Source: Arcobacter cryaerophilus gv. crypticus (GTDB taxonomy: Bacteria > Campylobacterota > Campylobacteria > Campylobacterales > Arcobacteraceae). From it: 64,000 nt of DNA. Numbering within the stretch: the first letter of the stretch is position 1; each line of letters starts with the position of its first letter. Below the pieces are notes generated by a model that did no database searches, had not been told where the DNA came from, and saw only the letters and a program-made list of their open reading frames with translations. Location: positions 94,565 to 158,564 of the forward strand of contig NZ_NXGI01000056.1 in NCBI RefSeq assembly GCF_002993025.1, in the 5' to 3' direction. This document shows positions 46,321 through 54,005 of the stretch, one piece after another. The translations under genes were made by a program, and so were the position numbers.

Positions 46321-47544
46321 ATGAAGAGAACTGTTAAAAAACTTACAGAGTTAGAGTTAAAAAAAGCAGAAGTAAAAGATAAAGATTACAATTTAAGTGA
46401 TGGTGATGGATTATACTTTATAGTTAGGAAAAATGGTTCTAAATTCTTTAGACTAGATTTTAGGTATGGTGGTAAAAGATTATCTATGAGTTTAGGTACT
46501 TATCCTAAGATTAGCTTAAAAGAGGCAAGAGACAAAAAAGATGAATGCAAAAAGCTACTAAGTGAAAATATAAATCCAATATCTGAAAAAAGAGTAAAAA
46601 AATCTTCAGAATCACTTACTTTAGGTATGGTTATTGATGAATGGTTGAAATTACGAGCTAAAAGTTCAAGTGAAGCAACAGTTATTCAAAATAGAAGAAT
46701 GTTGAAGAATATTACAAACTGGCTGGGTAATATTGCTATCAAAGATATTAAAAGAGTTGATATTATAAATATTTTAGAAAAAATACAGAATAAAGGTATT
46801 ATTGAAACTGCTCATAGACTTTTATCGTTAATGAATAAAATATATATGTTTGCAGTTACTAAAGAGTATATAGAGCATAATATAATTGCTGATATTGATA
46901 AAAAATCTGTATTAGTTCCAAGTAATAAAAATATTCATCATCCTGCAATAACATCACCAGAGGAAATAAAAGAGTTACTCAAAGATATTAACTCTATAGA
47001 AGAAAAATTTAAAAGTGATATTAGTGTTATATTTATATTCAAAATTATTCCATATGTTTTTGTAAGAAGTGAAAATATTAGGCTTATGAGATGGGATGAA
47101 CTAGATTTACAAAAAGGTATATGGGAAATTCCTAAAGAAAAAATGAAAACTCATATTGATTTTGTTTGCCCTTTACCAAGACAAGCAGTGAATATTATAA
47201 AAGAAATAGAGCCTTATTCGAGACATAGGAGTGAATTTGTATTTCCCTCACATTCTAAGAATGATAGAGGTATTGTTGGAGCTACATTATCAGATACATT
47301 AAATAAATTAGGCTATAAAGACCGACATACTTTTCATGGTTTTAGAAGTATGTTTTCAACAATAGCTTATGAATATTATAAAGAACATGGATTTCATAGC
47401 GATATTATTGAATCTTGTTTAGCTCATAAAGAAAAGAATAGGGTAAAAGCTGCATATAATAGAGAATCAAAATATAAATATTTTGAAGAAAAAAAAGAGC
47501 TAATGCAGTGGTGGGCTGATTGGTTAGATAAATTAAAAGATTAG
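46321..47544 (+). CDS. P4-type tyrosine recombinase / integrase
   Basis: 407 residues from the ATG at 46321, 12 bases after AAAGG; an ATG at 46309 lies directly on that site. The N-terminal DUF4102-type arm-binding domain (NLSDGDGLYFIVRKNGSKFF, RLSMSLGTYPKISLKEAR) precedes a SAM-like core-binding domain and the catalytic domain. That domain has VRSENIRLMRWDEL, the box HTFHGFR, CLAHKEKNRVKAAYNR with the conserved His, and the tyrosine nucleophile. It would integrate the element; the target site is unknown. Confidence 0.92.
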   Translation: MKRTVKKLTELELKKAEVKDKDYNLSDGDGLYFIVRKNGSKFFRLDFRYGGKRLSMSLGTYPKISLKEARDKKDECKKLLSENINPISEKRVKKSSESLTLGMVIDEWLKLRAKSSSEATVIQNRRMLKNITNWLGNIAIKDIKRVDIINILEKIQNKGIIETAHRLLSLMNKIYMFAVTKEYIEHNIIADIDKKSVLVPSNKNIHHPAITSPEEIKELLKDINSIEEKFKSDISVIFIFKIIPYVFVRSENIRLMRWDELDLQKGIWEIPKEKMKTHIDFVCPLPRQAVNIIKEIEPYSRHRSEFVFPSHSKNDRGIVGATLSDTLNKLGYKDRHTFHGFRSMFSTIAYEYYKEHGFHSDIIESCLAHKEKNRVKAAYNRESKYKYFEEKKELMQWWADWLDKLKD

Positions 47545-47546
47545 GA

Positions 47547-47554
47547 ATGAAAAT
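47547..47554 (+). repeat. 8-bp target duplication, left copy
   Basis: ATGAAAAT directly abuts the left terminal repeat of the IS256-family element. The identical 8-mer abuts the right end. Confidence 0.75.
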
Positions 47555-48899
47555 GAGACCGTTAAATATTCCGTGTCAAGTTAATTCTGATAGGAGAAAT
47601 CCTATCACACCAGAACTTAAATTTTAAGTTCACTATCTAATCTACCTTCGAAAAATATAGCCAGTTGTGAAAGTGTCAAGCTCCAATTCCACACTGGCAT
47701 TGTCCATTTTTTCTCTGCATTTTTTATACCCATAAACAGTAATTTTAGCAAAGAGTTATCATTTGGAAATGCACCTTTGGTTTTAGTAAGTTTCCTAAAT
47801 TGTCTATGAACTGATTCAATAATATTTGTAGTATAAATTACTTTTCTAATTTCTGGTGGATATTTAAAATAAACAGATAGGTTCTCCCATTTATTTTGCC
47901 AAGATTGTAAAACTATAGGATATTTTTTACCCCATTTATCTTCAAGTTTTAACAGCTCATCTTCAGCTAATTCTTTTGTACTTGCTTCATAAACTAATCT
48001 TAGATTTTTCATAAACTCTTTTTGGTCTTTAGAAGCTACATATCTTAAAGAATTTCTAATTTGATGAATAATACAAAGTTGTACTTCAGTTTTAGGAAAT
48101 ATTGCTTTTATAGCTTCTGGAAAGCCTTTTAATCCATCAACGCAAGCAATAAGTATATCTTTTACACCTCTATTATTTAAATCTGTTAGAACACTAAGCC
48201 AGAAATTTGCTCCTTCACTTTCTGAAAGATATAAACCTAATATTTCTTTTCTACCTTCCATATTTACACCAAGAACCGTGTAAACAGCTTTATTTACATA
48301 TTTACCACCATCTTTGATTTTATAATGAATAGCATCTAACCAAACAAATGGATATATTGTATCTAATGGTCTACTTTGCCAAGATTTTACTTTATCAATA
48401 ATTTTATCTGTAATTGCACTTATTGTTGCAGTTGAAATAGATACTTGATATATCTCTTCAATATGAGTTGAAATATCTACATAACTCATACCTAATCCAT
48501 ACATTGAAAGTATCTTCTCTTCTATTTCATCACTAATTGTAGTTTGATGTTTCTTTACTATTTGAGGTTCAAATGTTCCATTTCTATCTCTTGGTGTTTC
48601 AAGTTCAAAGCTACCATCTGAAGTACCTTTAATAGTTTTACTATTGAAGCCATTTCTTCTATTTGCTCTACCATTTAAAGCATCATTAGCAATATGAGAT
48701 TCAACTTCTGCTTCTAATGCAGCTTCTGTTAGTTGTTTAATAAGTGGAGCTAAAAGTCCATCTTTTCCTGTTAATCTTTTCCCACTTCTAAATTGATTTA
48801 ATATTTCATTAAAATCAAAATCTATTTGTTTTTCTTCTTGCATTGTCAACCCTTAAAATTTGTATTTTATCAGATTGACACGGAATTTCTAACACTCCC
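47555..48899 (-). mobile_element. Complete IS256-family insertion sequence (1,345 bp)
   Basis: The left end begins GAGACCGTTAAATATTCCG. The right end, read on the other strand, begins GGGAGTGTTAGAAATTCCG. The two match at 20 of the first 25 positions, including an unbroken 12-base core ATTCCGTGTCAA. The element is flanked by ATGAAAAT on both sides, an 8-bp duplication as usual for the family. It carries one transposase gene and sits two bases after the integrase stop, so it does not break a gene. Confidence 0.85.
47617..48849 (-). CDS. IS256-family (mutator type) transposase
   Basis: 410 residues, full length. The DDE triad is visible: WLDAIHYKIK (first Asp, about residue 170), CVDGLKGFPEAI (second Asp, about 236) and TNIIESVHRQFRK (Glu, about 340). 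The C-H-x2-H-like QLCIIHQIRNSLRYV is also typical. The gene appears intact, so the element may be active. An ATG two codons downstream is also possible as the start. Confidence 0.93.
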   Translation of the reverse strand: MTMQEEKQIDFDFNEILNQFRSGKRLTGKDGLLAPLIKQLTEAALEAEVESHIANDALNGRANRRNGFNSKTIKGTSDGSFELETPRDRNGTFEPQIVKKHQTTISDEIEEKILSMYGLGMSYVDISTHIEEIYQVSISTATISAITDKIIDKVKSWQSRPLDTIYPFVWLDAIHYKIKDGGKYVNKAVYTVLGVNMEGRKEILGLYLSESEGANFWLSVLTDLNNRGVKDILIACVDGLKGFPEAIKAIFPKTEVQLCIIHQIRNSLRYVASKDQKEFMKNLRLVYEASTKELAEDELLKLEDKWGKKYPIVLQSWQNKWENLSVYFKYPPEIRKVIYTTNIIESVHRQFRKLTKTKGAFPNDNSLLKLLFMGIKNAEKKWTMPVWNWSLTLSQLAIFFEGRLDSELKI

Positions 48900-48907
48900 A
48901 TGAAAAT
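48900..48907 (+). repeat. 8-bp target duplication, right copy
   Basis: ATGAAAAT follows the right terminal repeat of the IS256-family element and matches 47547-47554. Confidence 0.75.
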
Positions 48908-48918
48908 TCCCAATCGTT

Positions 48919-49122
48919 TTATTTTAGATTTTGTTTTTTAAGATTATTTAAATAAATATTAATATTATCCTGACTCCAAAGACTAGACCCACCAATTTTT
49001 AGTGGTTTTAATAAGTTAATTTTTTTAGCTAATCTATATAATGAAGCTCTACTTATTTTAATGATTAGCAGTACTTCATTAATTTTTAAATAATTATCAT
49101 CAATATGTTCATTTTTATTCAT
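48919..49122 (-). CDS. AlpA/MerR-like small DNA-binding protein (possible excisionase)
   Basis: 67 residues with a winged helix-turn-helix of the HTH_17/AlpA type: YLKINEVLLIIKISRASLYRLAKK, then PLKIGGSSLWSQDNINIYLNNL. Such proteins act as excisionases or regulators of P4-like integrases. It overlaps the upstream gene by 4 bases (ATGA) and is the last gene of a three-gene unit that converges on the IS and integrase. Confidence 0.8.
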   Translation of the reverse strand: MNKNEHIDDNYLKINEVLLIIKISRASLYRLAKKINLLKPLKIGGSSLWSQDNINIYLNNLKKQNLK

Positions 49123-50075
49123 AAATTATCCTCTTTATCGATAAATGGTAATTCCTCAATATCAGATAAATAATATAGTTTTTTGCTTTTTCCAATTTGT
49201 TTTGTTAGTACATCTTTAAAATACAATCTATATTTATTTTCTTCTTCTTCCTTATAATCGTGAATTTGATAAATAAACTCTTCTAATTTTTTAGTTACTT
49301 TACTTTCTATTCCAATTTTTATGAATTTTCCTAAAATTTTTTGAATAGAATCATCTTTAATCACTCCAATAATTTCTTGGTTTTCATATAAAATCTGCCA
49401 TAATTTTTGAGCTTTTTCGGGATTTATATCTATCTTTTTTCCCTCAAAGTAACTCTCTAAGTAACCATTATCATTTATTTTTAGCTGATTACCTAAAAGT
49501 AAAGTAGGGCAACAATTAGTAAGAACTTTACCTTTATATTTTTTAATACAAAAATCTTTAAATTGCATAAAGCTTTTAAATTTATCTTCCTTAATTTCTA
49601 GCTCTAGCTTTAGCTCTTTTTCTAATTCTAGCTCTAGCTCTAGCTCTGGTGGATTTATCTCTGGACATTCTTTGGACAAATGTCCTAATTGTTTTTTATC
49701 CTCATCAATTCTTATTCTGTAATTTCTTTTTCTATCAGCCTCTGTTGAAGATTTCCCAATATAGTTTTGTATATCATTTATATAAATAGCTCCATTTTCA
49801 AGAATTTCTATTAAATTTAAATCTTGAAATAGTTTAACAGCTTTTTCAATATCTCCCACGCTATGTCTTGTTACTTGTGAAAGCATAACTGAATTAAAAG
49901 GAATTTTATTATTAAACATTAATTTTCCCTCATTTCTAAGGCTTCTTAAAATAAATTTTAAAAGAATATTTGAGTATTTGTATCCATCTTGCATACTTTC
50001 AAGCACAATCATTTCATCGCTGTCAAAATAGTCAGCTTTTAATTTAATATAATAATAATGTTTATTATCACTCAT
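49119..50075 (-). CDS. Replisome organizer-like replication protein
   Basis: 318 residues. The N-terminus (YYYIKLKADYFDSDEMIVLESMQDGYKY to about residue 120) matches the phage replisome-organizer N-terminal winged-helix domain. A low-complexity linker of Glu/Leu pairs (about residues 147-166) follows, then a C-terminal region of unknown fold. It probably starts replication of the excised element. It is coupled by 4-base overlaps to the genes on both sides. Confidence 0.75.
   Translation of the reverse strand: MSDNKHYYYIKLKADYFDSDEMIVLESMQDGYKYSNILLKFILRSLRNEGKLMFNNKIPFNSVMLSQVTRHSVGDIEKAVKLFQDLNLIEILENGAIYINDIQNYIGKSSTEADRKRNYRIRIDEDKKQLGHLSKECPEINPPELELELELEKELKLELEIKEDKFKSFMQFKDFCIKKYKGKVLTNCCPTLLLGNQLKINDNGYLESYFEGKKIDINPEKAQKLWQILYENQEIIGVIKDDSIQKILGKFIKIGIESKVTKKLEEFIYQIHDYKEEEENKYRLYFKDVLTKQIGKSKKLYYLSDIEELPFIDKEDNL
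49597..49648 (-). repeat. Hexanucleotide repeat inside the replication gene
   Basis: Seven or so copies of a GAGCTA/GAGCTT-like hexamer, some imperfect, encode the Glu-Leu linker. Being six bases long, changes in copy number keep the frame. Such linkers are common in replisome organizers, but the DNA repeats could also be binding sites for the protein at an internal origin. Confidence 0.5.
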
Positions 50076-50749
50076 ATTATTTCCTCACATTCGAAAATTA
50101 GTACAAGTTGATAATTACCATTATTACAAGTCTCTTTTGCCATTAGAGGCATTGTATAAGGGTCATAATCTAATATTTCATTTGGTTGAAATTGAAATTT
50201 TATACATAATTCTTCAAAATCGATAACATCAAATGTTGTATCAGTTATTGAGTCTTGCCAGACTTTTGCAAGTCCAATTTTTATAGTTTTTTTATCAATT
50301 TTTTGTAAATCAAATTCATCAATTATTTTTTCAAATACTACATAATCTTCCTCCATTGAAAAGAGATATTGATTAATGTTTAAATAATTAGTTTTTCTTA
50401 ATGGTGAGAAAAAATTTCTAATATTATTGACTATCCTTGATTTTATTTTTTTCAGAATCAATTCAGTATTTTTAATCTCAGAAAAAAAATATCTTTTTGA
50501 AATTTGCCTAATTGTAGTATCAACACCTAATGTATATAAGTCATCAGTTGAAAAAATTCCATTTGTGTATCCTGTATTTAAAAAAAGACTTATTGCATCG
50601 TCTTTCATTAATACATATAGCCATGATTCTGGATTTTGTAATTCAACAATTAAATTATCTTTTGACATAGATTTAATTTTTTGAATTTGAAAATCTTTAA
50701 ATAACTCGTTATAATTCCTTTGAATGGGAATTGACATTCTTTCTGACAT
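50072..50749 (-). CDS. Hypothetical protein, first gene of the replication operon
   Basis: 225 residues, charged and probably cytosolic, with alternating helices and an acidic C-terminus ending VLIFECEEII. No signal peptide, membrane segment or known motif. The four-base overlap with the replisome-organizer gene suggests a replication or control role for the element. No family recognised. Confidence 0.6.
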   Translation of the reverse strand: MSERMSIPIQRNYNELFKDFQIQKIKSMSKDNLIVELQNPESWLYVLMKDDAISLFLNTGYTNGIFSTDDLYTLGVDTTIRQISKRYFFSEIKNTELILKKIKSRIVNNIRNFFSPLRKTNYLNINQYLFSMEEDYVVFEKIIDEFDLQKIDKKTIKIGLAKVWQDSITDTTFDVIDFEELCIKFQFQPNEILDYDPYTMPLMAKETCNNGNYQLVLIFECEEII

Positions 50750-51096
50750 GTTTAATCTCCTGTTTTAAGATAGATTCTTTTTCTTTTGAAAGCGACCAAC
50801 TATCAGAGTTTGAAAAAGAATCTTTTTTGTAGTGATTTGTTGTCACTAAGAGAATATTAGAGTAATCATTTTACTAAGTCAAATATTGTAAAAAACTTTA
50901 AAACCACGATAAAATCGACTATCTTAAAAATATAGAACAACTTAATTAAAAATAAGTCCAGTATTAATTAATATTCAATTAAGTTAATCTTAAGGTTAAT
51001 ATTTATAAAAAAGTACTATTAAAAAAAAGCAAATAAAATTTTCAATATGTTACAATTTGTATCAAAATGAATCTTTTGATACAAATTTCTTATAGA
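50750..51096. other. 347-bp non-coding, very AT-rich region with several dyads (control region, possible origin)
   Basis: No gene seen. It contains a perfect 12-bp inverted repeat AGATTCTTTTTC (50772-50783) with 50812-50823; a smaller dyad TAGTGA (50830-50835) with TCACTA (50843-50848); and an AT-rich stretch (about 50935-51000) with repeated TTAATT/TTAAGTTAA-like words. It lies upstream of the replication operon, so it should hold its promoter and operator and may hold a vegetative origin. Confidence 0.5.
51054..51087 (-). terminator. 14-bp hairpin after the mob operon
   Basis: AATTTGTATCAAAA (51054-51067) and TTTTGATACAAATT (51074-51087) are perfectly complementary around a 6-base loop. 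They lie just downstream of the last gene of the mob unit on the minus strand. No strong T-run follows. Confidence 0.6.
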
Positions 51097-51279
51097 TTAA
51101 ATTCCACTTTCATATATCTCTAATATTTGCTTTTTACTAAACCATTGCAATAATTGTTCTTTTTTATCTAAGCCATATATATACCATCCAGTAAACAATT
51201 CACCATCTATTTTAACTTCAAATTTTTGTTCAAATTTTTCTTTCCCATAACATTTTAATATTGCATCTATTTTTTTCAT
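51097..51279 (-). CDS. Small hypothetical protein coupled to mobA
   Basis: 60 residues (with FEVKIDGELFTGWYIYGL), starting within the mobA stop codon (ATGA overlap). Probably co-translated with the relaxase. No family recognised. Confidence 0.55.
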   Translation of the reverse strand: MKKIDAILKCYGKEKFEQKFEVKIDGELFTGWYIYGLDKKEQLLQWFSKKQILEIYESGI

Positions 51280-52715
51280 TTTTTAATCCTCTTAATATTT
51301 TTTGTTTTTGATTCAAGTAAATCAAAATTTTCTTTGATAACTTCACCACTTTTTAAAACATCTAGTTTAATTTTTAACTTATTAGCAAGTTTTGCAATGA
51401 TTCTTCCAATATCTGCAATTTTTGAAATAATTGATTGTTTAACTCTTTGTTGCTCTCTACTATAATCTTCAAATTTAGCTCGTAAGCTTTCTGCATCTGC
51501 TGTAATTGTTTGATAAACTCTATCTCTTGATTTTCTATCTTTTGTATAAGCTCTACTTTTATATTTTCCGTTTTTAACAATTCCTGATTTAGTTGTTGCT
51601 CTAGTGCTGTCATTTTTTACTCCTTGATTTTGATAAATATCGTTGTTTTGTCTTGACTTTGTATTATTTCTTTTGTTGGTACTTTTATGTACTTTTGGTT
51701 TTGCTCTAAGTACTGTAAATCTAAAGGTATTTGCCAAGTTTGTAAATCTTTGATTTGATTTTGCAAAAGAAAATAAAATATCGTTGTTATAATCAATACT
51801 ACTAGATTCACTAGTCCCATTATTATCAACTGAAATTTGTTTTTCTGATTCAACTCTTCTTTTATATTTAAATTGAATATATTCAGCTTTTCTCTGAGTG
51901 TATTCGTTAAGCTTATCTGTAAAAAATCTAATTTCTCTTTGTGTATCTCTTCTATTGTATTGTTCAACTCTTTGCTCTGTTCTTTGGCAGATGTTTTCAA
52001 ATTCTCTAATGCTTGTAAATTGTTCACTGTAAATTCCTCCCTTATATCTTCGTGCTTTTTTACTATCAGGTAATTTGATAGATATATAATCACTTCCAAT
52101 TCTATTCACAAAAATTCGATTTTCATTTAAAAGTTCAATCATTTGTTCTCTATTTTTTATCTGTCCACTTTTTACAAGCTCATGAAGCATCTCATCCAGC
52201 TTTTCATAGTCTTTCTGTAAAGATATTTTCTTACTTGCACCTTGTAGTGTTCTTTGTTTTGCAGGGTCTTTTGGGTCTGTAAAACCATAGGTTAAATTGC
52301 TTAGATTTTGCCAAGTATCAATTCTTGATAAGTCTTGTGTGTGATAAAAAGGATTAAGAGCTATTTTTCTAGTTAATTCAATTTTTGGAATTACAAAATT
52401 CAGTTCAAGTCTCCCCTTATCAAGATGCTCCACCCATAAAATATTATATTGGTCAGATTCAAGTGATGGTAATAAATACTTTTCAAAATCACTCATGATT
52501 TTATATTTTAAATTTTCATCTATATCTTGCTCTTCAAAGCTAAGACACCCAACACACACCTTATGTTTAAAAGAGATAGAATTGATAATATTTCTTGTTA
52601 ATTGTTCATCACCAACTAAAACTCTTGCTGTTCCATCTTTTTCTCGATAGTTTAAAAGGTAATCAATAGCTTTTACACTTCCACCTTTTTTATTTGAAAA
52701 GAACTTAACTACCAT
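51276..52715 (-). CDS. mobA: MOB-HEN (ColE1 MbeA-like) relaxase
   Basis: 479 residues from the ATG at 52715 (MVVKFFSNKKGGSVKAIDYL), one base after the mobC stop. A longer frame to 52826 would overlap mobC and is unlikely. The catalytic HEN motif is HLDKGRLELN with His97, Glu104 and Asn106, the same spacing and, as remembered, the same numbering as ColE1 MbeA. The N-terminal about 200 residues are the nicking domain. The remainder is charged and also encodes mobB and mobD in another frame. It should nick oriT for transfer. Confidence 0.9.
   Translation of the reverse strand: MVVKFFSNKKGGSVKAIDYLLNYREKDGTARVLVGDEQLTRNIINSISFKHKVCVGCLSFEEQDIDENLKYKIMSDFEKYLLPSLESDQYNILWVEHLDKGRLELNFVIPKIELTRKIALNPFYHTQDLSRIDTWQNLSNLTYGFTDPKDPAKQRTLQGASKKISLQKDYEKLDEMLHELVKSGQIKNREQMIELLNENRIFVNRIGSDYISIKLPDSKKARRYKGGIYSEQFTSIREFENICQRTEQRVEQYNRRDTQREIRFFTDKLNEYTQRKAEYIQFKYKRRVESEKQISVDNNGTSESSSIDYNNDILFSFAKSNQRFTNLANTFRFTVLRAKPKVHKSTNKRNNTKSRQNNDIYQNQGVKNDSTRATTKSGIVKNGKYKSRAYTKDRKSRDRVYQTITADAESLRAKFEDYSREQQRVKQSIISKIADIGRIIAKLANKLKIKLDVLKSGEVIKENFDLLESKTKNIKRIKK
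51374..51613 (-). CDS. mobD: MobD (MbeD-like), nested in mobA in another frame
   Basis: 79 residues beginning MTALEQQLNQELLKTENIKV, predicted long helix/coiled coil, like ColE1 MbeD which begins MTELE in the same place. The ATG is preceded by a strong AAGGAG at six bases, and it starts three bases after the mobB stop. It is in the same frame as mobB and one frame off mobA. MbeD-type proteins are linked to plasmid entry exclusion or mobilization. Confidence 0.75.
   Translation of the reverse strand: MTALEQQLNQELLKTENIKVELIQKIENQEIEFIKQLQQMQKAYELNLKIIVESNKELNNQLFQKLQILEESLQNLLIS
51617..52027 (-). CDS. mobB: MobB (MbeB-like), nested in mobA in another frame
   Basis: 136 residues from the GTG at 52027, eight bases after GGGAGGAA; a TTG further upstream at 52099 lacks such a site. 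An N-terminal helical region (NNLQALENLKTSAKEQSKEL) is followed by one membrane segment (about residues 65-88) and a short C-terminal domain with LQYLEQNQKYIKVPTKE. That domain resembles the GQKYLVLPKG end of MbeB. MbeB-type proteins stabilise the relaxosome and anchor it to the membrane. Confidence 0.72.
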   Translation of the reverse strand: MNNLQALENLKTSAKEQSKELNNTIEEIHKEKLDFLQISLTNTLREKLNIFNLNIKEELNQKNKFQLIIMGLVNLVVLIITTIFYFLLQNQIKDLQTWQIPLDLQYLEQNQKYIKVPTKEIIQSQDKTTIFIKIKE

Positions 52716-52716
52716 A

Positions 52717-53043
52717 TTAAATCTCTTGTTTATACTGCAGTTTTTGCAACTGCTTTTCAATTTCAACAAGCTGTGTAAGCATAGTAACCTTATGCTTTGT
52801 ATGCATAGTATGCATTGATTTTGCAATTTGATTTAGGTTATTTCCAATTCGATTTAATTCATAAATCAAATCCATTTGGATTGGAATAGTAATCTTATGA
52901 TTGATAATTGCATGTTTTGCAAATTGAGTGAAAGTAACACCTAAGGTCGTTAATTGAGCTTCAACTTTTGCATATTCATCATAAGAAAATCGCAGAGTTT
53001 TTCTTATGAATTTTGAGTCATATTTTTGGTCTTTGTTTTGCAT
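52717..53043 (-). CDS. mobC: MobC-family relaxosome accessory protein
   Basis: 108 residues. The ribbon-helix-helix-like start (FIRKTLRFSYDEYAKVEAQLTTLGVTFTQFAK) and the bacterial MobC segment LIYELNRIGNNLNQIAKSMH are clear. It binds oriT and helps open DNA for the relaxase. First gene of the mob unit; good ribosome-binding site AAGGAAG. Confidence 0.88.
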   Translation of the reverse strand: MQNKDQKYDSKFIRKTLRFSYDEYAKVEAQLTTLGVTFTQFAKHAIINHKITIPIQMDLIYELNRIGNNLNQIAKSMHTMHTKHKVTMLTQLVEIEKQLQKLQYKQEI

Positions 53044-53063
53044 TTTTGCTTCCTTTTATTAAA

Positions 53064-53233
53064 AAGTAAGTCATTGGGTTTTAGGGAGAGAATCATCCCT
53101 AACGAGGTCTCATTTTCAGTTTCGGCTGACAATGAGTATCCTCGCCCTTTTACCCTTTTATATTTTTAACTTACTTATAAAGGTATTCACAAAAATTCGG
53201 AATTTAAACACACCCTTAGGGTGTGGGAAATTC
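53064..53233. other. Structured non-coding region upstream of mobC, candidate oriT
   Basis: No gene in 53,044-53,344. Structures seen: TTAGGGA (53081-53087) with TCCCTAA (53096-53102); a long interrupted hairpin CGAGG/CTCATT/TCAG (53103-53119) with CTGA/AATGAG/CCTCG (53126-53144); outer arms AAGTAAGT (53064-53071) with ACTTACTT (53169-53176); and GAATTT/CACACCC (53200-53215) with GGGTGTG/AAATTC (53219-53233). Location next to mobC and dyad content suggest the transfer origin. A role as mobC RNA leader is the alternative. Confidence 0.5.
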
Positions 53234-53344
53234 ATAAATAATTTTTTATCAATTAGAAAATAAATATGGGCTTGTAATATCAAGAAGATGAAGGAATTAG
53301 ATAAAATTGTTCCAAACATCTCCTATCATTTTTTTACCTTTGTA

Positions 53345-53959
53345 TTAATTTAGCAAATCATCTAAGATATATCTATCTTTGATATATCTTTTTAACTTTT
53401 TTAATTCATCTTGCAACTGAGTGTTTATATCATTTAGTTCATTTTTTAGACTAACTCTTGCTTCAAAAGTTGATAAATCTATTTTTTTATGTTCTGAAAT
53501 ATAAAATGATTCAATTTTAGTTTGTTCAATTTTTAAATTATGTATATGTAAAAAAGTACATTTAGGTTCAACAAAACCTACACTATAATTATCTCTTACA
53601 AACGCATAATATGTTTTTGCACTATAAATTGTATTAACATATGTTTCAAATCCAAAATCACCATGTCCTAAATTTGCAAGATTATGTAGATATGTTTTAA
53701 CAGATTCATTCAACTCTTCCAAATCCATATTAAAAAACTTTCTCCATTTATCAACTGGCTGTCCCCAAGATGAATCTTGTAAATAACCTTCAGAAAAATC
53801 TAAAGCTAAATAGTGATTTGCTACAAGTTTTACATCACTTATAACTTCTTCCAGATTTCTGTAAACATCATAAACTTTTTTAGGAACTGGTAAATTTTCT
53901 TCTTTTATTAAAGCTTCATCAAAAACTTTTTTTGTAAGAAATAGCATATCTTTTAGCAT
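53345..53959 (-). CDS. Hypothetical protein behind a shared dyad promoter
   Basis: 204 residues, probably cytosolic and mostly helical, with WGQPVDKWRKFFNMDLEEL in the middle and a coiled C-terminal helix (LNDINTQLQDELKKLKRYIK). No known motif. Its promoter carries the AGACA-N6-TGTCC dyad 11 bases before TATAAT. Confidence 0.6.
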   Translation of the reverse strand: MLKDMLFLTKKVFDEALIKEENLPVPKKVYDVYRNLEEVISDVKLVANHYLALDFSEGYLQDSSWGQPVDKWRKFFNMDLEELNESVKTYLHNLANLGHGDFGFETYVNTIYSAKTYYAFVRDNYSVGFVEPKCTFLHIHNLKIEQTKIESFYISEHKKIDLSTFEARVSLKNELNDINTQLQDELKKLKRYIKDRYILDDLLN

Positions 53960-54005
53960 TTTTTATCCTTGTAGATTTGTTTATAAGTGATTATAAACAA
54001 ACTAC

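Larger units (their letters stand above)
46272..53340. mobile_element. Integrated mobilizable element (integrase, Rep-like and ColE1-type mob), right end not determined
   Basis: The segment runs from the integrase promoter through an AlpA-like protein, a replisome-organizer-like protein and a complete mobC-mobA-mobB-mobD region with a structured candidate oriT. It has no conjugation (mating-pair) genes, so transfer would need a helper element. No tRNA or clear attL/attR repeat was found, and the real end may lie further right, among or beyond the genes up to 64,000. An IS256-family element has inserted within it. Confidence 0.6.

Noticed and set aside
47568..48886. IS256-family element bounded by the 12-bp inverted core
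   Set aside because: No flanking duplication at those ends; the ends 13 bases further out give an exact 8-bp duplication.
50427..50684. Plus-strand frame inside the first gene of the replication operon
   Set aside because: Opposite to a coupled operon and no ribosome-binding site.
52715..52826. Longer N-terminus of the relaxase
   Set aside because: It would overlap mobC by over 100 bases, and the sequence before MVVKFF is not relaxase-like; the ATG at 52715 matches the family start.
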